Assembly (NCBI GenBank): GCA_963809815.1 | Contig: CAWELM010000024.1 | Coordinates: 248,001 to 312,000 of the forward strand | DNA from: CAVVJA01 sp963809815 | Lineage (GTDB): Bacteria; Actinomycetota; Actinomycetes; Mycobacteriales; Jatrophihabitantaceae | Reading direction: 5' to 3' | Length of the DNA: 64,000 nt | In this document: positions 33,717 to 40,531 of the stretch, one piece after another | Numbering within the stretch: the stretch's first letter is position 1 | How the letters are laid out: each line of letters begins with the position of its first letter | Translations under genes and position numbers: made by a program | Notes under the pieces: generated by a model | What the model saw: only the letters and a program-made list of their open reading frames with translations | Told to the model about the DNA's origin: nothing | The model's database searches: none

Positions 33717-33746
33717 CCGATCCCACTCATACCGATCCCACTCATG
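33717..33746 (+). repeat. tandem 15-bp duplication before the urate operon
   Basis: CCGATCCCACTCATA (33717-33731) is followed directly by CCGATCCCACTCATG (33732-33746), 14 of 15 bases identical. The second copy abuts the GAGGAGGGG ribosome binding site of the permease. It may be a replication slippage product in the leader or a pair of protein-binding half sites. Confidence 0.55.
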
Positions 33747-33757
33747 AGGAGGGGAGC

Positions 33758-35689
33758 ATGACCACCCAGACAGCTGTCCAGGACGGCAAAAGAACCCGAT
33801 CGGTCCATCCCGTCGATCAGGTTCTCCCACCGACCAAGCTTGCCGTCTACGGAATCCAACACGTTCTGGCGTTCTACGCCGGCGCGGTGATCGTGCCGAT
33901 CCTGCTCGCGAGCGCGCTCCATCTCACTGAGCCGCAGCTGATCTACCTGATCAATGCTGATCTGTTCACCTGCGGGATCGCTTCGATCATTCAGACGGTC
34001 GGGTTCTGGAAAATCGGTGTTCGCCTGCCACTGCTCCAGGGCGTCACGTTCACCGCCGTCGCGCCGATGATCTCGATCGGGCTCGCCGAGGGTGGCGGTG
34101 TGCCCGGTCTGAAGGCGATTTATGGCGCCGTCATCGTCGGCGGCATCGTGGCGTTCCTTATCGCACCGTTCTTCAGCCAGCTAATTCGATTCTTTCCGCC
34201 AATCGTCACAGGCACAGTCATCCTGTGCATCGGCCTGGTGCTGCTGCCAGTAGCCGCTCAGGAAGCCGGCGGCGGCAATCCGGCCGCCAAGGACTTCGGC
34301 TCCATTAAGAACATGGTGCTAGCCGGAGTCACCTTACTCATCATTCTCGCGGTTTACCGGATGTTCCGCGGGTTCGTCGCCACCATTGCGGTCCTCATCG
34401 GCCTAGTCCTCGGGACCGTGATCGGGGTGATCTTCGACTACACCGACTTCTCAGGCGTCGGAAGCGCGCACTGGTTCGGTGTGACTACGCCATTCCACTA
34501 CGGCGCGCCGACCTTCAAGGCCGCCGCAATCATCTCGATGATCGTCGTCATGTTGATCACCGCGGTCGAGACGACCGGTGACGTCTTCGCGACCGGCGAG
34601 ATCGTCGAGAAGCCCATTGGCAAGAAGGACGTGGCGCGGGCGCTGCGTGCGGACGGCCTTGCCACGACACTCGGCGGCATCCTGAACTCATTCCCGTACA
34701 CCTGCTTCGCCGAGAACGTCGGCCTCGTACGGCTGACCGGTGTGAAGAGCCGTTGGGTGGTCGCGACCGCCGGTCTGATCATGATGATCATCGGGGTCAT
34801 ACCCAAGGTCGGCGCGGTCGTCGCTTCGATCCCGCCTCCGGTCCTCGGCGGCGCCGGGTTCGCGCTGTTCGGCACGGTCGCCGTGATCGGCGTCGCAACG
34901 TTGCATCGGGTCGACTTCCACGACGAGCGCAACGTCGTGATCCTCGCCGTCAGTCTCGGCTTCGCGCTGATCCCGGTGGGCTTTCCCAACTTCTACCACG
35001 TGTTGCCGACCGGCGTGCAAACCGTTGTCGCCAGCGGGATCACCATGGGAAGCCTGTCCGCGATCCTGCTCAACCTCGTATTCAACGTCTGGGGGGGCAA
35101 GAACAATCTTGTTAGCCGGGTGGTTCCGACCGCGAGGGAACGCGAAAAGTTGACTATCGACCAGGTCAATGACTTGTCGCGCGGTGACTTCGTCGAGACC
35201 TTCGGCTCGATCTTCCAAGGGCCGCCTTGGATCGCGGAACAAGCGTATTCCGCCCGGCCGTTCGAGGACATCTACGAGCTGCGCAAGGCCTTCCACGACG
35301 TGCTGTTCGATGCGCCGGCTGACAAGCAACTCGAGCTCATCCGCTCGTACCCCGACCTCGCCGGTGTCGCCACCCGGGAGCACCGACTGAGCACGAGATC
35401 TGTGCTCGACCAGGCCTTTGCCGGTCTCGATCACCTGACCGCCGACGAATACATGGGCTTCGACGACCTGAACCGGGCCTACCGGCAGAAGTTCGGATTC
35501 CCGCTAATCGTCGCGGTGCGCGAGAACACGAAGGAGACCATCCTGCGGGCCGGTCAGGCCCGGCTGAACAACTCGCCGATCGCGGAGCAGGCGACGGCGC
35601 TGGTCGAGATCGCGAAGATCGCCAACCTGCGGCTGCTCGACTTGGTCGAGGATCCTGACGCCGAGTTGGCGGCGGAGGGAGTGAGTTGA
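33758..35689 (+). CDS. NCS2 purine/urate permease fused to a C-terminal OHCU-decarboxylase-like domain
   Basis: 643-aa fusion. Residues about 20-460 are a nucleobase:cation symporter-2 with about 14 helices (QHVLAFYAGAVIVPILLASAL, the QGVTFTAVAPM region, the VETTGDVFATGEI helix and LGGILNSFPYTCFAENVG), the uracil/xanthine/urate permease pattern. Residues about 475-640 resemble 2-oxo-4-hydroxy-4-carboxy-5-ureidoimidazoline decarboxylase (FVETFGSIFQGPPWIAEQAY, RQKFGFPLIVAVR, IANLRLLDLVED). The catalytic His of the HPDLAG motif is Tyr here (SYPDLAG), and the Glu of the ESxxEQ motif is Arg (TRSVLDQ), so the domain is probably not catalytic. A separate intact UraD follows. GAGGAGGGG is the ribosome binding site. 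Likely role: urate or xanthine uptake, with the tail scaffolding the pathway. Confidence 0.88.
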   Translation: MTTQTAVQDGKRTRSVHPVDQVLPPTKLAVYGIQHVLAFYAGAVIVPILLASALHLTEPQLIYLINADLFTCGIASIIQTVGFWKIGVRLPLLQGVTFTAVAPMISIGLAEGGGVPGLKAIYGAVIVGGIVAFLIAPFFSQLIRFFPPIVTGTVILCIGLVLLPVAAQEAGGGNPAAKDFGSIKNMVLAGVTLLIILAVYRMFRGFVATIAVLIGLVLGTVIGVIFDYTDFSGVGSAHWFGVTTPFHYGAPTFKAAAIISMIVVMLITAVETTGDVFATGEIVEKPIGKKDVARALRADGLATTLGGILNSFPYTCFAENVGLVRLTGVKSRWVVATAGLIMMIIGVIPKVGAVVASIPPPVLGGAGFALFGTVAVIGVATLHRVDFHDERNVVILAVSLGFALIPVGFPNFYHVLPTGVQTVVASGITMGSLSAILLNLVFNVWGGKNNLVSRVVPTAREREKLTIDQVNDLSRGDFVETFGSIFQGPPWIAEQAYSARPFEDIYELRKAFHDVLFDAPADKQLELIRSYPDLAGVATREHRLSTRSVLDQAFAGLDHLTADEYMGFDDLNRAYRQKFGFPLIVAVRENTKETILRAGQARLNNSPIAEQATALVEIAKIANLRLLDLVEDPDAELAAEGVS

Positions 35690-36204
35690 GCAACTCTCCG
35701 ACCGGGTTGACGGAGCGCCGGCTTCGCTGGTTCAACGAGTTGTCTCACGACGAGGCAGTCGGAGCGCTATTGCTCATCTGCCACTCGCGGCGATGGGCGG
35801 AGCAGGTGGTCGAGCTCCGCCCATACGCCAACGCGGACGCGCTGTACGACGCCGCTGACAAGGTCTGGCTCGGTCTGCAGCCCGAGGACTGGTTGGAGGC
35901 GCTGGACGGCCATCCCCGTATCGGCGAACGGGGCGGTACGTCCGCTGAGTCCTCACGAATGGAACAGGCCGGGGTGTCCCGAGCCGATGCGGACGTGCAG
36001 GCGGCGCTCGTGGCGGGAAACCGGGAGTACGAGGATCGCTTCGGACACATCTTCCTGATCTCGGCGGCCAACCGTAACGCTGAGGAGATCCTGGCGAACC
36101 TGCGGTCGAGGCTCGACAACGACCCGGACACCGAGGTCAAGGTGGCCGCCGAGCAGCATCGGCGGATCACCCGGCTCAGGCTAGAGAGGCTCCTCGACGA
36201 ATGA
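35686..36204 (+). CDS. uraD: 2-oxo-4-hydroxy-4-carboxy-5-ureidoimidazoline (OHCU) decarboxylase
   Basis: 172-aa enzyme that decarboxylates OHCU to (S)-allantoin, the third step of urate breakdown. Catalytic residues visible: His in DGHPRIGERG, Glu in SAESSRMEQ and Arg in ITRLRLERLL; FGHIFLISAANRN is the fold signature. Its sequence is the actinobacterial short-loop variant (HPRIG rather than HPDLAG). The start is TTG at 35686 inside the overlapping TTGA with the permease stop, preceded by GGCGGAGGG. It overlaps uraH by four bases (ATGA). The operon thus encodes transport plus the two enzymes after uricase. Confidence 0.92.
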   Translation: MSNSPTGLTERRLRWFNELSHDEAVGALLLICHSRRWAEQVVELRPYANADALYDAADKVWLGLQPEDWLEALDGHPRIGERGGTSAESSRMEQAGVSRADADVQAALVAGNREYEDRFGHIFLISAANRNAEEILANLRSRLDNDPDTEVKVAAEQHRRITRLRLERLLDE

Positions 36205-36539
36205 GTGCGATCACGACGCATGTGCTGGACACGTCCCGCGGCGCGCCGGCCAGCGACATGGATGTCGTCGTCCACGCCTGGCAAGACGGCGGCTGGTCAC
36301 AGATCGGTGCGGGCAGGACAAACTCCGACGGCAGGGTGGCGGGCCTGCTCCCCGACGGACCTGTAGATCCCGGCACCTATCGTTTGACCTTCGCCACCGG
36401 GGAGTGGTTCGCAGCCGAGAAGATCGATGGTTTTTACCCAGAAGTCGCGGTCGTCTTCTCGATCAATGACCGCATGACGCACTACCACATACCGCTGCTC
36501 ATCAGTCCCTATGCCTACAGCACCTACCGCGGAAGCTGA
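36201..36539 (+). CDS. uraH: 5-hydroxyisourate hydrolase (transthyretin-like)
   Basis: 112-aa transthyretin-related enzyme that hydrolyses 5-hydroxyisourate to OHCU, the second step of urate degradation. Family marks: THVLDTSRGAPASDM with the catalytic His, TNSDGRVAGL with the catalytic Arg, ERHYHIPLL-like THYHIPLLISPYAYSTYRGS ending in the invariant YRGS. The ATG overlaps the uraD stop (ATGA). No uricase gene follows; it must be elsewhere or replaced by another urate oxidase. The cytoplasmic enzyme forms a homotetramer in relatives. Confidence 0.95.
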   Translation: MSAITTHVLDTSRGAPASDMDVVVHAWQDGGWSQIGAGRTNSDGRVAGLLPDGPVDPGTYRLTFATGEWFAAEKIDGFYPEVAVVFSINDRMTHYHIPLLISPYAYSTYRGS

Positions 36540-36644
36540 ATACCGAAAGCGTGATCAGAGGGCCAGGCCGCGAATGCTCGCGCGTAAGGCAATACACTTC
36601 CCGAGTGCGGCGAGGCGTAGCGCACATTGTCGTCATCGACCAGG

Positions 36645-36857
36645 TCAGCCGGCAGTATGTGGCCTGCCCTGCTCGATCCACAGTGTTCGGGCGGTGATGG
36701 CGGTATCGGCGTTGTCAGTGAACAGCCCGTTCACGCCGATAGTGAACAACCGTCTGTATTCGGCAATGGCGTCGCCGTAGTCGGCCGGGTTCGAGCCACG
36801 CTGGAAGTCCGCCGGGAGGAAGCTGTTCTCGTTACGGAAGGTGTACGGCGCGACGCC
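36645..36857 (-). pseudogene. C-terminal fragment of a glycerophosphodiester phosphodiesterase
   Basis: About 70 residues on the reverse strand match the end of GlpQ-type phosphodiesterases: YTFRNENSFLPADF, PADYGDAIAEYRRLF and GVNGLFTDNADTAITAR. Everything N-terminal to these motifs, including the catalytic HRG motif, is absent; the frame upstream encodes unrelated residues and overlaps the beginning of the next gene. It is a deletion relic. Confidence 0.75.
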
Positions 36858-36891
36858 CATAATGCGGCATGGCAGCCGAGACCCGACAAGG

Positions 36892-37818
36892 ATGAGCCCA
36901 TTGTCTGCACCAAATGCATGGCACCCGCGGTCCGACGACCCCCTGTTCATTCTTGCGATGGATCACCGCGCGTCGTTCGTCGAGGTGCTGCTCGGCAAGG
37001 AGCTTGACAAGCCGAACGATCAACAGCTCGCCCATCTGAACGAGGCGAAGGACCTGGTCTATCGCGGCCTGAGCACGGCTAAGCCACAGCTCCCGTTCGG
37101 AAGACCAGCGGTACTCGTGGATGAGCTATATGGCGGTGGTGTGATCCGCTCCGCCAAGGAAGAGGCGACGATTCTTGCGATCCCAGTCGAAGAAAGCGGA
37201 CAGAGCTGGTTCACCCTGCAGTGGGGCGATGCCTGGCTCGACCACGTCCGACGTATCGCCCCGGACTACGCCAAGGTTCTAGTTCGCGACAACCCCCTCC
37301 TGCCCGCCGACAAACGACGCGCTCAGCTTGACGACCTTGCCCACGTCAGCGATGGTCTCCGCAAGGTAAACGTTCCACTGCTGTATGAGCTGCTTGTCCC
37401 GCCCATGCCGTCGCAGCTGGCGGCAGCGAACGAGAGCGCCGACCGGTTTGATCGTGACCTGCGGCCAGAGCTCGTCCGGCAAGTGATCGCAGATAACCAA
37501 GCCTCCGGCGTAGAACCTCGCCTATGGAAGGTAGAGGGATTCGAGACGGTCGACGCTGCCCGCCTGGTCGCAGATCAAGCTCGGACGAATGGCCGGACCG
37601 CTGACCTGATCGTGCTGGGTCGCGACGCGCCGGTACAGCGACTTGATCATTGGCTCTCCGTGGCGGCGCAGGTCGACGCCTTCGTCGGATTTGCGATCGG
37701 CCGGAGCATATGGGAGGACGTGGTGACCAAGTGGTTCACCGGCCATGTCGACGGCGACACGGCCGCAGCCCAGATGAGCGAGGCCTATCTAGGCTTCGTT
37801 CGACATTGGCGACCCTGA
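36892..37818 (+). CDS. DUF2090 domain protein (aldolase-like, similar to IolC C-terminal domain)
   Basis: About 308-aa TIM-barrel protein. FILAMDHRASFVEVLLG near the N-terminus, KDLVYRGL, AVLVDELYGGGVIRSAK, WKVEGFETVDAARLVADQAR and LIVLGRDAPVQRLDHWL are the conserved blocks of the DUF2090 domain. That domain occurs as the C-terminal part of some IolC (5-dehydro-2-deoxygluconokinase) proteins and is related to class I aldolases. No kinase domain is attached. No inositol genes are nearby. ATG 36892 is used; the start is not supported by a clear ribosome binding site, and the 5' end overlaps the GDPD relic's region. Confidence 0.8.
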   Translation: MSPLSAPNAWHPRSDDPLFILAMDHRASFVEVLLGKELDKPNDQQLAHLNEAKDLVYRGLSTAKPQLPFGRPAVLVDELYGGGVIRSAKEEATILAIPVEESGQSWFTLQWGDAWLDHVRRIAPDYAKVLVRDNPLLPADKRRAQLDDLAHVSDGLRKVNVPLLYELLVPPMPSQLAAANESADRFDRDLRPELVRQVIADNQASGVEPRLWKVEGFETVDAARLVADQARTNGRTADLIVLGRDAPVQRLDHWLSVAAQVDAFVGFAIGRSIWEDVVTKWFTGHVDGDTAAAQMSEAYLGFVRHWRP

Positions 37819-37851
37819 ATTAGCAAGAACCGGTTGGCGGCCGGCGCCAGG

Positions 37852-37877
37852 CTGGGGCCGGTCTCGGGCGGCCCCAG
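37852..37877 (+). terminator. strong GC hairpin after the DUF2090 gene
   Basis: CTGGGGCCG (37852-37860) pairs perfectly with CGGCCCCAG (37869-37877) across an 8-nt loop, 34 bp after the DUF2090 stop codon. It is the best terminator-like stem in this part of the window. Its GGGGC...GCCCC arms also resemble the rifamycin-associated element described upstream of HelR genes, so a regulatory role for the next gene is an alternative. Confidence 0.45.
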
Positions 37878-37950
37878 GCTGATCCCGTTTGGCGCGATAT
37901 TCCTGCGTTGCCCGGCGCCGCGCTGATTACGTCCGCTCGTCGAAAAACTT

Positions 37951-38022
37951 TTGCAATAAAAAGCGCCAGCCCTGGTATAGTGGAAATTCTCTGTCTCCAC
38001 GTACGAAAGGCTGGCGTTTCTT
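37951..38022 (+). promoter_or_regulatory. promoter of the HelD-like gene bracketed by a 14-bp inverted repeat
   Basis: TTGCAA (37951-37956) and TATAGT (37976-37981) form a -35/-10 pair with a 19-bp spacer, in an AT-rich stretch unusual for this genome. Arms AAAAAGCGCCAGCC (37958-37971) and GGCTGGCGTTTCTT (38009-38022) pair at 12 of 14 positions. The first lies in the promoter spacer and the second just before the ATG at 38025. Confidence 0.5.
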
Positions 38023-38024
38023 CA

Positions 38025-40322
38025 ATGCAATTCAAGAATAACACAGCCCGAGAAATGCCGTCAAGCAATTTCGCCGAGCTGGCGCACGAGCAGGATTACC
38101 TGTCGATGCTCTACGAGCGGCTGGACGCGCTGCGGGCCGCGACGTCGCGGCGCCTCTCGGCCGTCCGGCTGGACCCGACCGCCGAGAACGACCAAGCGTG
38201 GTCCGAGCGCGAAGCGTTCGCCCAGCTGTACCAGGATCGCAGCGCCGAGCTGGACGCGGCCGAGCGCAACCTGTGTTTCGGCCGGCTCGATTTCGACGAG
38301 GACGAGCGCCTGTACATCGGCCGCCTGGGCCTTCGCAATGACGAACACGACCAGCTGCTGGTCGATTGGCGCGCCCCTGCGGCCCAGCCGTTCTACCGCG
38401 CCACCGCGTTGCAGCGCTACGGCGTGACTCGACGTCGACACCTGCACACCGTGAACCGGCGCGTTGTCCGGATCGACGACGACGTGTTCGACCTGGAGGC
38501 CGTCGACCAGGCCCAGCTGACCGGTGAAGCTGCCTTGCTGGCCTCCTTGCGTCGGCACCGCACTGGTCGGATGGGCGATATCGTCGCGACTATTCAGGCT
38601 GATCAGGATCGCATTATTCGCAGCGCCCTGAATGGAATTCTCGTCATCGAAGGTGGACCCGGTACGGGCAAGACGGTGGTTGCACTGCACCGGGCTGCAT
38701 ATCTGCTCTATACGTACCGCCAGCAATTGTCCAAGCGCGGAATTCTGGTCATCGGTCCGAACCACACGTTTATGCGTTACATCGACGATGTGTTGCCGTC
38801 GCTCGGCGAGAACGACGTGGTGCTCGCGACGATCGGTTCGCTATACCCGGGAGTCGATGCGGAGGCGTCCGAATCTGCGGAGGCCGCGCGGATCAAGGGT
38901 CAGCTCACGATGGCCGGAGTCCTCGAACGCGCCGTTGCCGGCCTGCAACGTGTGCCGACGACCACCGTGCAGATCGAGGTCGACGGCAAGGTCCATCGGC
39001 TCACTCCGCAAGCCGGGCGGAAGGCGCGGGGCCAGGCTCGCCGGCGGCGCGATCCCGACACTGGCGCGCCGCTGCCGCACAACGTGGCGCGGCGTGCCTT
39101 CGTCCACGCGCTGCTCGGCGAGCTGGCCCAGCAGGCCATTCGCGAGCTGGGCGATCAGCGGGTGCGACACCCCGAAGACATCGACGACGTACGCGCCGAG
39201 CTCGCCGAGGAGCCGGCGGTCCGCACTGCGATCGACGTTCTGTGGCCCGAGTTCACCCCGCAGGAGCTTCTTGCCCTGCTCTACGCGCAACCGCAGCGGC
39301 TCGAGCTCACCGACGACGAACGGGCCGTGATCCGGCGCGATCAGCCCGGACCGTGGACACCGGCAGATGTTCCGCTGCTCGACGAATTGGCCGAGCTGCT
39401 CGGCCCGGTCGAGGCCACCGAGCGGGCGGCCCGTCGGCAGCGAGCTAGGGAAGCTGCCGAGCAGGCCGAGGCGATGGACATTGCCGCGGAACTTGTCGAA
39501 AGCCTGGCCGAGAACGACGCGTTGATCGTGCCCGCGTTGGAGGTCGAGACGTTCGTAGAGTGGGTCGCCAGCCGCAACACCCGGATCGCACCTGTCGGCT
39601 CGCTCGCCGAGCGGGCAATATCGGACCGCACCTGGGCGTACGGGCACGTCGTCGTGGACGAAGCGCAGGAGCTGTCGGCCATGGCCTGGCGGATGGTGCT
39701 GCGGCGCTGCCCGGGCCGGTCGATGACTATCGTCGGCGACCTGGCGCAGACCGGCGCCGCCGGGGGCGCCGATTCGTGGGCACAGGTACTCGACCCGCTT
39801 GTGCCTGGTCGCTGGCGCACGGAGCGGTTGACGGTGAACTACCGGACCCCGAAGGAAGCGATGGCGGTAGCCGCCGCGCTACTGCCGCCAGATGTCGAGC
39901 CGCCGCAGTCGGTACGCGACGGCGACGAGATGCCCTGGTGGGCGTACGGCGGCGACCTGGCCGCGCTGGTCCGCCACGAGGCCGAGCTGATCGGTGCGGG
40001 ACGGGTGGCCGTCATCGCGCCGCCGGCCCAGGCCGCCGACACCGCGGCCGTCCTCGCCCTTCACCCCGGACCGGACCTCGACGCGCCGATCGCGGTGCTC
40101 ACCCCGGCAGAGGCCAAGGGCCTCGAGTTCGACTCGGTGGTCGTCGTCGATCCGAGCGGGATCGAGCAGGCATCGCCGCGTGGCCGGGCCGACCTCTACG
40201 TCGCGCTGACTCGTACGACACGCCGGCTCGGGCTAATGATCACCGGCGAGGTGCCGCGCGAGCTCGCGGCCGCATTGAACGGACTGGGTGCCACGGCGAG
40301 CCCGAGTTGTCGTCCGACCTGA
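38025..40322 (+). CDS. HelD/HelR-like RNA polymerase-associated ATPase (UvrD-type helicase fold)
   Basis: 765-aa superfamily 1 ATPase. The N-terminal about 75 residues form a coiled-coil (EQDYLSMLYERLDALRAATSRRL...) as in HelD, which inserts into the RNA polymerase secondary channel. FGRLDF, YIGRLGLRNDEHDQLLVDWRAPAAQPFY is the HelD N-terminal block. Walker A is IEGGPGTGKTVVALHRAAYLL (about residues 208-228), Walker B VVVDEAQELS, then VNYRTPKE and LYVALTRTTRRL. These proteins release stalled or rifampicin-bound RNA polymerase from DNA; the actinobacterial HelR version gives rifamycin tolerance. I cannot separate HelD from HelR by sequence alone. ATG 38025 is used; ATG 38055 is possible. Confidence 0.88.
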   Translation: MQFKNNTAREMPSSNFAELAHEQDYLSMLYERLDALRAATSRRLSAVRLDPTAENDQAWSEREAFAQLYQDRSAELDAAERNLCFGRLDFDEDERLYIGRLGLRNDEHDQLLVDWRAPAAQPFYRATALQRYGVTRRRHLHTVNRRVVRIDDDVFDLEAVDQAQLTGEAALLASLRRHRTGRMGDIVATIQADQDRIIRSALNGILVIEGGPGTGKTVVALHRAAYLLYTYRQQLSKRGILVIGPNHTFMRYIDDVLPSLGENDVVLATIGSLYPGVDAEASESAEAARIKGQLTMAGVLERAVAGLQRVPTTTVQIEVDGKVHRLTPQAGRKARGQARRRRDPDTGAPLPHNVARRAFVHALLGELAQQAIRELGDQRVRHPEDIDDVRAELAEEPAVRTAIDVLWPEFTPQELLALLYAQPQRLELTDDERAVIRRDQPGPWTPADVPLLDELAELLGPVEATERAARRQRAREAAEQAEAMDIAAELVESLAENDALIVPALEVETFVEWVASRNTRIAPVGSLAERAISDRTWAYGHVVVDEAQELSAMAWRMVLRRCPGRSMTIVGDLAQTGAAGGADSWAQVLDPLVPGRWRTERLTVNYRTPKEAMAVAAALLPPDVEPPQSVRDGDEMPWWAYGGDLAALVRHEAELIGAGRVAVIAPPAQAADTAAVLALHPGPDLDAPIAVLTPAEAKGLEFDSVVVVDPSGIEQASPRGRADLYVALTRTTRRLGLMITGEVPRELAAALNGLGATASPSCRPT

Positions 40323-40531
40323 GCAACCTCCGAGGTGTCAGGACAGGCCACGGCCCACAGCTAGACCTGCCGCGACCGGCTCACTCGCCCAGCCACGTCC
40401 CTGCGGCGAGACATGGTTCTCATAGTGGAGAACAGATCTAGCCGGATGTAGGAATGATCGGTGGGTTCACTCGTGGTTGAGGTTCTCGGTCAGCGCCCTC
40501 AATCATGAGCAGTCGACGCGATCCACCCGGG

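Noticed and set aside
37852..37877. Exact rifamycin-associated element upstream of the HelD-like gene
   Set aside because: The hairpin shares GGGGC/GCCCC ends, but its core differs from the consensus I remember, so it is listed only as a terminator-like stem with an alternative.
40416..40433. GTTCTC-ATAGTG-GAGAAC inverted repeat between the HelD-like and GH15 genes
   Set aside because: Six-base arms with no positional or sequence support; too weak to call a terminator or operator.
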